In this document: piece by piece, positions 50,884-61,155 of the stretch
How positions within the stretch are numbered: position 1 is the stretch's first letter
Layout of the letters: every line of letters begins with the position of its first letter
NCBI RefSeq assembly: GCF_020531965.1
Contig: NZ_JAJAWH010000007.1
Location: 124,001-188,000 of the forward strand
Length of the DNA: 64,000 nt
Reading direction: 5' to 3'
Origin: Pseudorhizobium xiangyangii
Lineage (GTDB): Bacteria > Pseudomonadota > Alphaproteobacteria > Rhizobiales > Rhizobiaceae
Translations under genes and position numbers: made by a program
The notes under the pieces: model-generated
The model's input: the letters and a program-made list of their open reading frames with translations, nothing else
Told to the model about the DNA's origin: nothing
Database searches by the model: none

Positions 50884-51977
50884 GCTTTTGCTCCTCGTTT
50901 GCCTGATCCGAGCATTGTCTGCGCATTACTGTCCAGGGGCCAGCGGGAACGGGGCTGAACCTCGAGTGAATCAGGCGGCAGGTCTTCCGCCATGCGCTCG
51001 AGACCAGCCCACGCAATCATCGCCGCATTATCCGTACAAAGCCTCAGGGGCGGCGCAATGAACCGGAAGCCGTGCTCGATGCAAAGCGCCTGCAGGGTCC
51101 GCCGGATCTCCTGGTTCGCAGCGACGCCACCAGCCACGACCAGCGCCGGATCCACATCCAGGTCGGCGAATTCCTCTCGAAACCGCGCAAGCCCTCGGCC
51201 TATGCGATCCTTCAACGTACGGGAAACAGCCTTCTGGAACGAGGCGCAGATGTCCGCCACATCCTGCTCGCTGAGTGGCGCGATCTGGGTCGCCGCTTGC
51301 CGGACAGCGGTCTTCAAGCCGGAAAATGAAAAGTCGAGGCGCGCTTCGCCCACCAATGGTCGCGGCAACTTGAACCGGTCGGCGTTACCTTGGAGAGCAG
51401 CATGCTCGACCGCCGGCCCCCCGGGATAAGGAAGACCGAGCAATTTTGCCGTCTTGTCGAAGGCCTCGCCCAGGGCATCGTCGATCGTCGTTCCCCACCG
51501 CTCGTAGAGCCCGACGCCGCGCACCAGGATCAGCTGCGTATGGCCGCCGGAAACGAGAAGCATGAGGTAGGGAAAGGAGAGCCCATCGGTCAGCCGCGCC
51601 GTGAGTGCATGACCTTCGAGATGATTGATCGCAAACAGAGGCTTGCCGGCAACGCGGGCGATAGCCTTGGCGGTCATCAGGCCGACGATCAGGCCACCGA
51701 TCAATCCCGGACCGGACGTGGCCGCCACGGCATCGATGTCCGAGAGAGAAATTTCGGCACGCTGCAGAGCCTCCTCAACCAGCCCATCGATCGCCTCCAC
51801 GTGTGCGCGAGCCGCAATCTCAGGCACCACGCCGCCAAATGCACTGTGTTCTTCAAGCTGCGACAAAACGACGTCGGAGACAATCTCGCCCCGCCCGTCT
51901 TCATGCCGAACGACCACTGCCGCAGCGGTTTCGTCGCAGCTTGTTTCGATACCGAGGATGCGGAGAATGGACGCCAT
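50880..51977 (-). CDS. tsaD: tRNA N6-adenosine threonylcarbamoyltransferase
   Basis: A 365-residue ASKHA-fold enzyme of the t6A37 tRNA modification pathway. [16 protein letters not shown] begins the nucleotide fold. The metal motif HLEGHALTA holds the two His, and [13 protein letters not shown] and [14 protein letters not shown] are conserved. ATG 51977 is preferred over an in-frame TTG 30 bp upstream. It is divergent from hemC across 72 bp, an arrangement common in Rhizobiales. Confidence 0.95.
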   Translation of the reverse strand: MASILRILGIETSCDETAAAVVVRHEDGRGEIVSDVVLSQLEEHSAFGGVVPEIAARAHVEAIDGLVEEALQRAEISLSDIDAVAATSGPGLIGGLIVGLMTAKAIARVAGKPLFAINHLEGHALTARLTDGLSFPYLMLLVSGGHTQLILVRGVGLYERWGTTIDDALGEAFDKTAKLLGLPYPGGPAVEHAALQGNADRFKLPRPLVGEARLDFSFSGLKTAVRQAATQIAPLSEQDVADICASFQKAVSRTLKDRIGRGLARFREEFADLDVDPALVVAGGVAANQEIRRTLQALCIEHGFRFIAPPLRLCTDNAAMIAWAGLERMAEDLPPDSLEVQPRSRWPLDSNAQTMLGSGKRGAKA

Positions 51978-52049
51978 GGGCCGATCGTTGATTGCTAGGG
52001 GTGACAAACCCGTCTACGAAGGCTTCCGGTTAACAATGGACGAAAGCGG

Positions 52050-52979
52050 ATGCAAACAAAACCTTTCCGCATCGGCACGCGCGGTAGTCCTCTGGCGCTC
52101 GCCCAGGCTTCGGAAACACGCGCGCGGCTGATGGCAGCTCACGATCTTCCCGGGGATATGTTCGAGATCGTCGTCCTCTCCACCAAGGGAGACCGCATCA
52201 CCGATCGGCCTCTTACGGAGCTTGGCGGCAAGGGCCTCTTTACGGAAGAACTGGAGCAGCAGCTTCTTACGGGCGACCTCGATTTCGCGGTACATTCGTC
52301 GAAGGACATGCCGACACGTCTTCCGGCTGGCCTGCAGCTGACGGCCTATCTTCCCCGGGAAGACTTCCGCGACGCCTTCATCGGCCGGACCGCACATAGT
52401 CTTGCCGCACTGCCTGATGGAGCAACCGTCGGGAGTTCCTCCTTGCGCCGCCAGGCCCTGATCAAGAGGATTCGGCCGGATATCAACGTCATCACCTTTC
52501 GCGGCCTGGTCGAAACGCGCCTGAGAAAGCTGGAGGAAGGGCAGGTCGATGCGACATTGCTCGCCTTTGCGGGCCTGAAGCGGCTCTCCATGCCCGATGT
52601 CGTCACCGACCTGATGGACCCAAAAGACTTTCCGCCGGCCCCCGCCCAGGGTGCCATCTGCGTCGAAAGCCGGATCGACGATGCACGCGTGGCAACTCTT
52701 CTCGATGCGATCAACGACCGCGCGACATATGATGCCGTCACGTGCGAACGGGCGTTCCTCGGCGCGCTCGACGGCTCGTGCCGCACGCCGATCGCCGGCT
52801 ATGCGCTTTGTGAGGGAGATCACCTTCGGTTTTCAGGCCTGATCCTGACACCGGACGGCCGCCAGGAATATTCCGTTGAGCTGGAAGGTTCTCGGAATGA
52901 AGCCGAAACGGTCGGTCGGCGGGCGGGCGAGACGGTCCGCACGGCTGCGGGCCCGGGCTTCTTCGAAAGCTGGACTTAG
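52050..52979 (+). CDS. hemC: Hydroxymethylbilane synthase
   Basis: A 309-residue porphobilinogen deaminase of heme biosynthesis. [35 protein letters not shown] and GSSSLRRQA line the active site. The dipyrromethane cofactor Cys244 lies in [12 protein letters not shown]. First of hemC-hemD-mitofilin-hemY. Confidence 0.95.
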   Translation: MQTKPFRIGTRGSPLALAQASETRARLMAAHDLPGDMFEIVVLSTKGDRITDRPLTELGGKGLFTEELEQQLLTGDLDFAVHSSKDMPTRLPAGLQLTAYLPREDFRDAFIGRTAHSLAALPDGATVGSSSLRRQALIKRIRPDINVITFRGLVETRLRKLEEGQVDATLLAFAGLKRLSMPDVVTDLMDPKDFPPAPAQGAICVESRIDDARVATLLDAINDRATYDAVTCERAFLGALDGSCRTPIAGYALCEGDHLRFSGLILTPDGRQEYSVELEGSRNEAETVGRRAGETVRTAAGPGFFESWT

Positions 52980-52983
52980 CCGC

Positions 52984-53706
52984 ATGCGAATCCTGGTCAC
53001 GCGGCCTGAGAACGCGGGACGGCGGACGGCCAGCAGGTTGCAAGCCCTCGGCCATGACCCGGTCCTTCTCCCACTCATGGCCGCCGATCATCATCCGGAG
53101 GCCGTACGCGAAGCCCTGCATAAGCCTCGCGCAGCACTCGCCATCACCAGTGCGGAGGCCGTGCGCGTCCTGCAATCACTCGGTGATGGCCTGTCGCTAC
53201 ACTTGGAGGATACGGTCTTCGCGGTCGGCGAAGCGACTGCTGCCGCTGCTCGGGAGGCAGGATTTCGTGCCGTGCAGGTTGCTGACGGAACCGGCGCCGG
53301 CATGGTGGAAATCTTCGGTGAGCAACTGGTCCGACTGACGAAAGCCGCGCCGCTGCTTTACCTTGCCGGGACCCCTCGCTCTCCGGCACTGGAGGCTGGA
53401 CTGGCTGAGCGGAACGTTCCGATTCTCGTTGCCGAGAGCTACACGATGCGGCCGCTTCCGATTGATCCGCAATCGCTGCGAACGGCACTCGCACAGCCGC
53501 CGATCGACACAGTTCTTCTTTACTCCCGGGAAACGGCACGACGGTTCTTCGAACTCCCTTTCCCGCAAAGCGGTTCAGAGGCGCTTCATGGCGCTTCCAT
53601 CCTCTGCCTTAGCGCAAACGTAGCAGAGGCGATTCCAGAACACTTGCAACAAAATATACGCACGGCGGCGCGTCCGGACGAAGATAGTCTCTTCGCGCTC
53701 CTTTAG
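52984..53706 (+). CDS. hemD: Uroporphyrinogen-III synthase
   Basis: A 240-residue two-domain HemD. MRILVTRPENAGRRTASRL begins the first domain, with ALAITSAEAVRVLQ and VFAVGEATAAAAREAG. The second domain includes LLYLAGTPRSPALE and DTVLLYSRETARRF. The start at 52984 is 4 bp past the hemC stop. Confidence 0.92.
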   Translation: MRILVTRPENAGRRTASRLQALGHDPVLLPLMAADHHPEAVREALHKPRAALAITSAEAVRVLQSLGDGLSLHLEDTVFAVGEATAAAAREAGFRAVQVADGTGAGMVEIFGEQLVRLTKAAPLLYLAGTPRSPALEAGLAERNVPILVAESYTMRPLPIDPQSLRTALAQPPIDTVLLYSRETARRFFELPFPQSGSEALHGASILCLSANVAEAIPEHLQQNIRTAARPDEDSLFALL

Positions 53707-53794
53707 TCTCAACGCAGGTCAAAATCCGTTTGGCCCCTTCCCTTCACCGGCCCCTCTTACTAGTTTCAGGGTGAAGTTGCAGAACGAGGTCTCG

Positions 53795-55081
53795 ATGGTC
53801 ACGGAAAAACCACCCCGCCGCCCAAAGTCGCAGAAGACGCCCGTAACCATAGACCTTGCGGCGGAGGAAGCGGCAGCGGTTGCCGAGCCCGTCCGCAGTA
53901 ACGACACCGACGACGCAACATCCGGTTCGAGCGAGGCGCCATGGGGTGAGAACTCCGCGCCTGAGAAACCTATCGCGTTTGAAGAGCCGACCGATCGCAA
54001 ACCCGCGACCGAGACGTTGGCAGAGCCAGCCGTCGACAAGCCCGTGGAGGCTGCCGTCGAAGAGCCGTCTGCATCCGATACATCGGATCCGGCCCAGGCT
54101 CAGGCCCCGGATCAAACCAAATCCTATGGTGCACCACCCATCGCACCGGTGCCGGAGCGAAAGGACGCGGCCACATCGACGCTGATTGCTGCAGGCATCT
54201 GCGGCGGCATCGTCGCGCTCGCCCTTGCGGGCAGCATGCAATATGCCGGATATCTCCCGGCGGCTACCAGCGCGCCGAACGTCTCCGCCGAACTTGCTGC
54301 CCTTCGGCAACAAGTTGAAGCCATCAATCAGCCACCGGCGCCTGCGGTGGATCCCGAACTCCAGACAAGGCTCCAGGCCCTGGAAGCCGCGCTGGCCCAA
54401 GGTACGGACAGCGCCACGGCCGAAAGGCTGTCCACAATGGAACAAGAGCTGGCTGCCATGCGCTCCGCTGCGGAAAGCGGTACCGCCGACAGCACGGGGC
54501 AACTGGAACAGTTACGCACCCGCCTGGATGCCGCTGAAACTAAACTGAACGAGCCTGGCGAGGACGCGGCAGCCGCCCGCGCCATCGCTGCAGCTGCATT
54601 GAAGGCCGCCATTGATCGTGGCAACTCCTTCACACCCGAGCTCGACACCTTCGCCGCCGTGGCGCAGGACGACCCTTCCCTGGCTCAGTTGCAGCCCTTC
54701 AGCGAAACTGGCGTTCCCTCGCGCACGCAGCTTGCGGAGCGTTTTTCCCAGACTGCCAATGCCATCCTTGAGGCCGTCGACCGGCCGGATCCCGAGCAGA
54801 GCGTGGCACAGCGCCTGATGTCGAGCGCTTTGTCCGTCGTAAAGGTGCGGCGGACGGGCGATGTCGAAGGTGATGCGCCTGACGCACTCGTCGCACGCAT
54901 GGACAGCGCATTGAAGAATGGAGATCTTCAGGCGGCTAGCGCGGAGTGGGAAAAACTACCGGAGGAGGCAAAAGCTGCCTCTCCTGATTTCAAGCAGTCA
55001 CTCGACGCACGGATCGCCGTCGATGCGTTGATCGCCGATAGCCTTTCCCGCGCTGTGAGCGAAACCGGAACCCGGAACTGA
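53795..55081 (+). CDS. Mitofilin-like (COG4223/Mic60-type) membrane protein
   Basis: A 428-residue protein. The N-terminal ~125 residues are acidic, Pro/Ala/Glu-rich and probably disordered. One TM helix follows (about 133-153, TLIAAGICGGIVALALAGSM), then a predicted coiled coil (about 165-265). A C-terminal helical domain resembles the mitofilin signature (GNSFTPELDTFAAVAQDDPSL). Start 53795 has GAGG five bases upstream. Alphaproteobacterial mitofilin homologues shape intracytoplasmic or envelope membranes and are typically encoded in heme operons, as here. Confidence 0.85.
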   Translation: MVTEKPPRRPKSQKTPVTIDLAAEEAAAVAEPVRSNDTDDATSGSSEAPWGENSAPEKPIAFEEPTDRKPATETLAEPAVDKPVEAAVEEPSASDTSDPAQAQAPDQTKSYGAPPIAPVPERKDAATSTLIAAGICGGIVALALAGSMQYAGYLPAATSAPNVSAELAALRQQVEAINQPPAPAVDPELQTRLQALEAALAQGTDSATAERLSTMEQELAAMRSAAESGTADSTGQLEQLRTRLDAAETKLNEPGEDAAAARAIAAAALKAAIDRGNSFTPELDTFAAVAQDDPSLAQLQPFSETGVPSRTQLAERFSQTANAILEAVDRPDPEQSVAQRLMSSALSVVKVRRTGDVEGDAPDALVARMDSALKNGDLQAASAEWEKLPEEAKAASPDFKQSLDARIAVDALIADSLSRAVSETGTRN

Positions 55082-55091
55082 GGACGACAGA

Positions 55092-56714
55092 ATGATCAGA
55101 TTATTTGCGTTCATCCTTGTCGTTCTTGCTCTTGGTTGGGGTTTCTCCTGGCTGGCAGACCGGCCTGGCCTGATCTCCGTCACCTGGCAGGATTACCTTA
55201 TTGAGACCAGCCTGATGGTCGCGGCGACCGCGGTCGCCGCCGTCATTGCTGCATTCATGATCCTTTGGTGGCTCTTCCAGCTTATCTGGACTTCGCCGCA
55301 CTCCGTTCGCCGTTATTTCCGGGCCCGCAAGCGTGATCGCGGCTATCAGGCCCTGTCGACCGGCCTCATTGCAGCCGGTGCTGGCAATGCAATCCTCGCA
55401 CGCAAGATGAGCCTACGGGCGCAAGGCATGCTCCGGGCCGATCAGGAGCCCCTGCTGCACCTTCTGGACGCGCAGGCTGCCCTGATCGAAGGGAAGCATG
55501 ACGAGGCCCGCGCAAAGTTCGAGCGGATGGCCGAAGATCCGGAAACACGAGAACTCGGCCTCCGTGGTCTTTACATGGAAGCCCGTCGTTTGGGCGCGGA
55601 CGAGGCGGCTCGGCAATACGCGGAGCGCGCCGCAGAAAACGCGCCCTATCTTCCCTGGGCAGCGCAGGCGACACTTGAATATCGCAGCCGCGAGGGCCGG
55701 TGGGACGATGCCATCCGCCTGCTTGACCAGCAACGTATCGCCAATGTCATCGACAAGAAGCAGGCCGAGCGCTGGAAGGCTGTTCTGTTGACAGCAAAGG
55801 CCGAAGAGCGACTGGAAGCCGATCCAAGGGGAGCAAGGGACGATGCTCTGGCTGCTCTCAAGCTGGCCAAGGATCTTGTGCCCGCGGCCGTGGTCGCTTC
55901 GAAGGGCTATCTCCGCGAGGACAATGTCCGCCGTGCCGCATCCGTGCTTGAAGACGTCTGGAAGCTGACGCCGCATCCGGAAATTGCCCGCGCCTACGTC
56001 CGGGCCCGAAGTGGCGACAGCGCCGTCGATCGCCTGAAGCGGGCCGAGAAGCTTGAGCAACTGCGTCCCAATAACGTGGAATCTCTCGTCGCCGTAGCGG
56101 AAGCTGCACTCGACGCAAGAGAGCTCGGAAAGGCCCGCGCGAAAGCCGAGGCTGCGACACGCATGACCCCGCGTGAAAGCGTCTATCTCCTGCTAGCCGA
56201 TATCGAGGAAGCCGATACCGGCGATCAGGGCCGCATTCGCCATTGGATGGCGCAGGCGCTCCGCGCGCCGCGCGACCCGGCCTGGGTGGCGGACGGTATA
56301 GCCTCCGAGCAGTGGCTACCCGTCTCCCCCACGTCCGGCAGGATCGATGCATTCGAGTGGAAAGTCCCCTTCGGCCAGCTTGAGGGACCTGTGGAAGACG
56401 GAGTTCTCGCGGAAAAGGCCATTGCCGAACTTCCTCCCGTCGTGTCTGCACCCCCAGCGAAACCCGAACCCTCAGTAACGAAGGCGATCGACGCAGTGGC
56501 TCCCCGGAAGGCAGCCGAGCCTATAACGGCGCCTGTCATTGTTTCGAAGGCCCCGACACCGCCCCCGGCAAAGCCGGCGGCACCGCTAGTGAAAGACGCC
56601 AGGGATGAAGAAACTGAAATCGAGGACCCGTTCTTCGGGCGGCCGCCGGATGACCCCGGCGTGAAGGATCCGAACGCATCACAGCAGCCTGCCAACCGCC
56701 TGCGGCTCTTCTAA
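55092..56714 (+). CDS. hemY: HemY-like TPR membrane protein of the heme operon
   Basis: A 540-residue protein with two N-terminal TM helices (about 3-20 and 40-65). The HemY_N motif includes WLADRPGLISVTWQDYLIETS. TPR-like helices follow (about 130-400), then a Pro/Ala-rich disordered tail. The function in heme synthesis or transport is not settled. It lies 10 bp after the mitofilin-like gene. Confidence 0.9.
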   Translation: MIRLFAFILVVLALGWGFSWLADRPGLISVTWQDYLIETSLMVAATAVAAVIAAFMILWWLFQLIWTSPHSVRRYFRARKRDRGYQALSTGLIAAGAGNAILARKMSLRAQGMLRADQEPLLHLLDAQAALIEGKHDEARAKFERMAEDPETRELGLRGLYMEARRLGADEAARQYAERAAENAPYLPWAAQATLEYRSREGRWDDAIRLLDQQRIANVIDKKQAERWKAVLLTAKAEERLEADPRGARDDALAALKLAKDLVPAAVVASKGYLREDNVRRAASVLEDVWKLTPHPEIARAYVRARSGDSAVDRLKRAEKLEQLRPNNVESLVAVAEAALDARELGKARAKAEAATRMTPRESVYLLLADIEEADTGDQGRIRHWMAQALRAPRDPAWVADGIASEQWLPVSPTSGRIDAFEWKVPFGQLEGPVEDGVLAEKAIAELPPVVSAPPAKPEPSVTKAIDAVAPRKAAEPITAPVIVSKAPTPPPAKPAAPLVKDARDEETEIEDPFFGRPPDDPGVKDPNASQQPANRLRLF

Positions 56715-56730
56715 ATGGATTGGACTGGCT

Positions 56731-57207
56731 ATGCTTGAGCGTATTCAGACTTTCATACAAAACCTTGGTGCACGACAGCAGGGTGACGGCTTCCTCCCTG
56801 GGGATCCAAGGGTGGCCTTCGCCGCCCTCTGTTTCCAGGTGATGGAGGCTGATGGTGGTGTCTCGCCAGAAGAAAAGCGCCACCTTCGCATCTTGCTGAG
56901 GGAGCGCTACAACCTCGCGGAGGGACAACTGACCGCCCTGATCAATGCAGGACGCGAAGCCGGCCAGGAAGCCGTTGACTATTACCGCTTCACCTCGGAT
57001 CTTAAGCGGCATCTTGAGCCGGAAGAGTGCGTCGAGTTTGTCGGTATCCTTTGGGATCTGGTGCATGCCGATGGCGAGCGGAGCGAATTGGAGGATCACA
57101 TCATCTGGCGGATCGCGGACCTCCTCGGCGTTTCGGCGCGAGATCGGGTCCTTCAGCGCCAGCAGGCTGCCGCTCGGCAATCAAAGGGAGATACGGGAGA
57201 GGATTGA
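56731..57207 (+). CDS. TerB-like (tellurite resistance TerB family) protein
   Basis: A 158-residue all-helical protein. FAALCFQVMEADGGVSPEEKRHLR and LVHADGERSELEDHIIWRIADLLGV form the two TerB-type acidic repeats that may bind metal. Located 16 bp after hemY, probably co-transcribed. Exact role unknown. Confidence 0.87.
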   Translation: MLERIQTFIQNLGARQQGDGFLPGDPRVAFAALCFQVMEADGGVSPEEKRHLRILLRERYNLAEGQLTALINAGREAGQEAVDYYRFTSDLKRHLEPEECVEFVGILWDLVHADGERSELEDHIIWRIADLLGVSARDRVLQRQQAAARQSKGDTGED

Positions 57208-57218
57208 GAAGGTAGCGC

Positions 57219-57995
57219 ATGCTGATGACAGCCTCCCATAGCACGGAAAAGCCTCCAATCCTGATCGTGCTTCACCAGGAAAACTCCTCGCCCGGCCGTG
57301 TCGGCCAAATGTTGGCCGAAAAAGGCTACCCGCTCGACATCCGCAGACCGGTTCTAGGCGACGCACTCCCCGATACCCTGTCGGAACATGCCGGTGCGGT
57401 GATCTTTGGCGGGCCAATGAGCGCCAATGACCCCGATCCCTTCATCAAGACAGAGACGGACTGGATCGGCATCCCGCTCAAGGAGAACAAGCCCTTCCTC
57501 GGTATCTGCCTCGGTGCGCAGATGATGGTTCGCCACCTTGGCGGAACCGTGGGCGCGCACAAGGATGGCTTGACGGAAATCGGCTGGTATCCGCTGCGTC
57601 CGACCGAGCACGGGAGGCTGCTCATGCAGCAGTGGCCACGCATGGTCTACCATTTCCATCGGGAAGGCTTCAGCCTGCCGCATGGGGCAGAACTGCTTGC
57701 GGAGGGGGACGCCTATGGCAACCAGGCAATCCGTTATGGCGCAAACGCCTGGGGCCTGCAGTTCCATGCCGAACTCACGCGGGCAATGATGCAGCGCTGG
57801 GTCGTTCGCGGCGAGCACCGTTTCATCATGCCGAACGCGCAGAGAGGAAGCGAGCATCTCGAAGGCCGAATGATCTTCGACACTCCGCTCAAGCAATGGC
57901 TCTGGGGCTTCCTGGATCTCGTCTTCGATCGAGAGAAGGGCACCGAGAACGGACAGATTGAAACGATGCGGCTCCAGAGGGCCGCCGGCGATTAG
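57219..57995 (+). CDS. Class I glutamine amidotransferase-like protein
   Basis: A 258-residue GMP-synthase-type amidotransferase domain. The nucleophile is Cys97 (FLGICLGAQMM) and the His is in WGLQFHAELTR. GAVIFGGPMSANDPDPF is the oxyanion-region signature. No synthase partner is fused. It converges on the MFS gene with a 4-bp overlap. Confidence 0.9.
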   Translation: MLMTASHSTEKPPILIVLHQENSSPGRVGQMLAEKGYPLDIRRPVLGDALPDTLSEHAGAVIFGGPMSANDPDPFIKTETDWIGIPLKENKPFLGICLGAQMMVRHLGGTVGAHKDGLTEIGWYPLRPTEHGRLLMQQWPRMVYHFHREGFSLPHGAELLAEGDAYGNQAIRYGANAWGLQFHAELTRAMMQRWVVRGEHRFIMPNAQRGSEHLEGRMIFDTPLKQWLWGFLDLVFDREKGTENGQIETMRLQRAAGD

Positions 57996-59227
57996 CGCTC
58001 CGGTGCCTCGAGACCGTCGATCTTGCGCAACTGCGGGAAACGCAGCGCCCAGATAGCGGCAACGGCCAGTGTTCCCGCCCCGCCGATGACCACGGCCGGA
58101 ACGGCGCCGAAGACGGAGGCCATCGTGCCGGCGCGAAATTCGCCAAGTTCGTTCGAAGCACCAACGAAGACCATGTTGACGGCGTTGACGCGGCCTCTTA
58201 CCTCGTCCGGCGTCCACAGCACGATCAGTGTCTCACGGACGTAGACAGAGATCATGTCCGATGCGCCCATCAGCATAAGCGCCGCGATCGAAAGCCAAAC
58301 CGCATCCGAAAGGCCGAAGACGACCGTACCTAAGCCGAACAAGGCGACGCCGACAAACATGGCAACGCCGGCATTGTGGCGGATGGGATGGAAGGCGAGC
58401 CACAGCGCCACTGCAACAGCTCCGATCCCTGGCGCGGCACGCAACAGGCCAAGCCCCCAAGGTCCGAGCACAAGGATATCGCGCGCGAAAATCGGCATCA
58501 GGGCCACAGCGCCGCCCAGAAGAACCGCGAAAAGGTCCAGCGAGATGGCGCCAAGCACCACCTTCTCCTGGCCTATGAAACGGAAGCCGGCAAGGATTTC
58601 GTTCCAGCTGACTGCTTTCGACCCCGAACGCTGTACAGGCTTGGGGATGATCAGGATCAGCAACACCGCCAACGAAAGCATGACGAGCGCCACGCAGTAG
58701 GCCGCGATGGGGCTCGCGCCATAGAGAAGGCCGCCAGCCACCGGTCCGACGATGGATGCTGTCTGCCAGGACGATGAGTTCCAGGCGATCGCATTGGCGA
58801 GATCGCGTTCCGGCACCAGGTTCGGCGCCAGGGACTGAACGGCAGGCCCCATGAAGGCTCGCTCGATACCGAAGACGGTGAGAACTAGGAAAACGAGCCA
58901 TGGCATGAAAGCGTCGGCAAGCGTCAGGGCCAACAGAGCAGCGGTGCACAACACCCCAATTGCGAGACAAATCGCCACGATCGCCCGACGATTGTAGCGA
59001 TCGGCTACCGAGCCCGTGACAAGGATGAGCAGGAGGGAGGGAAGAAACTGAAAGAGACCGATGAGGCCCAGATAAAGAGCACTGCCCGTTTGGTCGTACA
59101 TCTGCCAGCCGACAGAAACGCTGACGATCTGGATCGCGAAGGCAGCGAGAAAGCGCGCCGTGAAGAAACGAGCGTATGACGAATGCCGAAAGGCGGCAAA
59201 CCGGTCGCCAGTTGTGTGGGTGGACAT
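57992..59227 (-). CDS. MFS transporter (enterobactin exporter EntS-like group)
   Basis: A 411-residue transporter with about 12 helices. FRHSSYARFFTARFLAAFAIQI, LGLIGLFQFLPSLLLILVTGSVADRYNRR and FMGPAVQSLAPNLVPERDLANAIAWNS are typical of the MFS_3/EntS-type group. Start 59227 gives normal length; a TM-free 22-residue extension upstream is unlikely. Substrate unknown. Confidence 0.88.
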   Translation of the reverse strand: MSTHTTGDRFAAFRHSSYARFFTARFLAAFAIQIVSVSVGWQMYDQTGSALYLGLIGLFQFLPSLLLILVTGSVADRYNRRAIVAICLAIGVLCTAALLALTLADAFMPWLVFLVLTVFGIERAFMGPAVQSLAPNLVPERDLANAIAWNSSSWQTASIVGPVAGGLLYGASPIAAYCVALVMLSLAVLLILIIPKPVQRSGSKAVSWNEILAGFRFIGQEKVVLGAISLDLFAVLLGGAVALMPIFARDILVLGPWGLGLLRAAPGIGAVAVALWLAFHPIRHNAGVAMFVGVALFGLGTVVFGLSDAVWLSIAALMLMGASDMISVYVRETLIVLWTPDEVRGRVNAVNMVFVGASNELGEFRAGTMASVFGAVPAVVIGGAGTLAVAAIWALRFPQLRKIDGLEAPER

Positions 59228-59359
59228 CAGGCGGGACTTTCGGGAGATCCGAGGCGGCACCGCATCCGTTAAGGCGGAATCGGCTCCGAGCAAGGCGCGG
59301 CACTTGCTCGTTAGTTCGCCAATGTCTACATGTCTGTCAACTTAGAAATGGAGACTTGG

Positions 59360-59650
59360 ATGCTCGCGCTGTTTCAGACGATTGACTTGGCTTTAAACCT
59401 TTATACCTGGGTGCTGATCGGCAGCGCCATTTTCTCCTGGCTCTATGCCTTCAACGTGATCAATTCGAGCAACCAGTTCGTCAACGCGATCGGTACTTTC
59501 CTGCATAACGTCACGGAACCGGTCCTGCGCCCCATCCGCCGCGTCATGCCCAATCTCGGCGGCATCGACATTTCCCCGATCATCGTGCTGCTGATCATTT
59601 TCTTCCTGCGCTCGCTGCTCTGGACAAGCATCTACCCCCTCTTCGCGTGA
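59360..59650 (+). CDS. YggT family membrane protein
   Basis: A 96-residue protein with two hydrophobic regions. [49 protein letters not shown] are diagnostic. ATG 59360 has GGAG at 6 nt and gives the standard length; ATGs at 59330 and 59348 are rejected. Linked in many bacteria to osmotic tolerance or cell division; function here inferred. Confidence 0.92.
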   Translation: MLALFQTIDLALNLYTWVLIGSAIFSWLYAFNVINSSNQFVNAIGTFLHNVTEPVLRPIRRVMPNLGGIDISPIIVLLIIFFLRSLLWTSIYPLFA

Positions 59651-59731
59651 AGCCATTCGGCCCGTACAACGATCACGTCCACCAGTCCGTGAGACGGGTC
59701 TGAGGCTGCCGAAAACATCGATCTCGACAAA

Positions 59732-59765
59732 AAATCCCCCGGATCAACGCTGATCCGGGGGATTT
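59732..59765. terminator. Bidirectional rho-independent terminator between yggT and ppa
   Basis: A perfect 15-bp stem (AAATCCCCCGGATCA ... TGATCCGGGGGATTT) with loop ACGC. It is followed by a run of six T on the minus strand and by GTTTAT on the plus strand. It therefore ends ppa strongly and yggT moderately. Confidence 0.92.
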
Positions 59766-59799
59766 GTTTATGAAGCCCGAGGCTTTGAAACGCCGCTGA

Positions 59800-60333
59800 C
59801 TACTTGCTGGCCTTGTAGCGCTCGATCGCTTCGACAATCAGCTGCTTGGCGACGTCGACATCCTGCCAGCCGCCGATCTTCACCCACTTGCCGGGCTCGA
59901 GATCCTTGTAGTGCTCGAAGAAGTGCTCGATCTGCTTGAGCGTGATCTCCGGCATGTCGGTGTAGTTCTTGACTTTGTCATAGCGCTGCGTGAGCTTCGG
60001 AACCGGCACGGCGATGATCTTCTCGTCCTTGCCGCCGTCGTCTTCCATCACCATCACGCCGATCGGGCGCACATTGATGACGCAGCCGGGAACCAGCGGG
60101 CGGGTGTTGCAGATGAGGACGTCGATCGGATCGCCGTCTTCCGACAGCGTATGCGGTACGAAGCCGTAATTGCCGGGATAGGTCATCGGCGTGTAGAGGA
60201 AGCGATCGACGATCAGCGCGCCGGCTTCCTTGTCCATCTCGTACTTGATCGGGTGGCCGCCGACCGGCACTTCAACGATGACGTTGACATCGTCCGGCGG
60301 GTTCTTGCCGATGGAAATCGCATCTATACGCAT
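59800..60333 (-). CDS. ppa: Inorganic pyrophosphatase
   Basis: A 177-residue soluble class I pyrophosphatase. [38 protein letters not shown] and DEKIIAVP supply the metal-binding Asp/Glu residues. Start 60333 is preceded by GGGAAG. A longer frame adds 21 non-homologous residues. Confidence 0.95.
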   Translation of the reverse strand: MRIDAISIGKNPPDDVNVIVEVPVGGHPIKYEMDKEAGALIVDRFLYTPMTYPGNYGFVPHTLSEDGDPIDVLICNTRPLVPGCVINVRPIGVMVMEDDGGKDEKIIAVPVPKLTQRYDKVKNYTDMPEITLKQIEHFFEHYKDLEPGKWVKIGGWQDVDVAKQLIVEAIERYKASK

Positions 60334-60444
60334 TATTCTTCCCACGTGAGGTGTATCGATAGGCGCTTCGATACTGGGAAAGACCCCGCAAGGCAACTAA
60401 GCTGTGGTTGCTCTCTGCAGGTCAACGCATGCCGCAAAGGACAT

Positions 60445-60954
60445 TCAACGCGGCCAGACGTATCCGATCTTTCTCAAAGTGGCTCCGCCGAAGTCCTCCA
60501 CGCCCTCGACCATGTCGAGGCCGCCGTGGCGACGGAAAAAGCGCGCGGCGTGTTCGCTGTCCTCCAGGCACCAGACCACGAGCCCGTCGCAGCCAAGAGA
60601 CTTCAGCAGTCGGCGGCTCTCGCCGAACAACCGGCGACCTAAACCGATGCCCTGATATTCCGGGCGTAGATAGATTTCATAAACTTCGCCGTCATAGGGA
60701 AGCGCTCTCGCACGGTTGAGCCCCATCGTGGCGTAGCCGGCAATGCTACCGGCGACATCAAGCACAAGAAGGGTAGCAGGGCCACGGGTTGCCTTCCGCC
60801 ACCAGATCTCTCCTCGGCGCTCGATCATCTGGGTCAGCGGCTTATGCGGAATGAGTCCCGCATACGCGTGCTCCCACGAAAGGCGATGCACATCTGCAAC
60901 GGCTCCGGCGTCCTGCGGGTCGGCCCGCCGCACATCGATCGACAACGTCTTCAT
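60445..60954 (-). CDS. GNAT family N-acetyltransferase
   Basis: A 169-residue GNAT protein. VRRADPQDAGAVADVHRLSW opens it. The acetyl-CoA motif A is EVYEIYLRPEYQGIGLGRRLF and motif B is GLVVWCLEDSEHAARFFRRHG. Acceptor unknown. ATG 60954 is chosen; ATG 60972 is an alternative. Confidence 0.88.
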   Translation of the reverse strand: MKTLSIDVRRADPQDAGAVADVHRLSWEHAYAGLIPHKPLTQMIERRGEIWWRKATRGPATLLVLDVAGSIAGYATMGLNRARALPYDGEVYEIYLRPEYQGIGLGRRLFGESRRLLKSLGCDGLVVWCLEDSEHAARFFRRHGGLDMVEGVEDFGGATLRKIGYVWPR

Positions 60955-61105
60955 AACGTCTTTTGGACCCATTCATCGGGTTGTGCGAGAACATGATACT
61001 CACTGGAAACACCAATCCCCAGCGTAGGCTCTGGCGCTCACGGAACTACGTTAACGCTTTTTTTACTCACCCCACAAGCCTGCGCCACATCAAGACACAA
61101 AAGAA

Positions 61106-61131
61106 AAAACCCGGCGCGAAGGCCGGGTTTT
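61106..61131 (-). terminator. Rho-independent terminator of typA
   Basis: A perfect 10-bp stem AAAACCCGGC ... GCCGGGTTTT with a 6-nt loop. On the minus strand it is followed by TTCTTTTGT. It lies 24 bp after the typA stop. Confidence 0.88.
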
Positions 61132-61155
61132 CTGCAGGTCATATGGGGATGAGAA

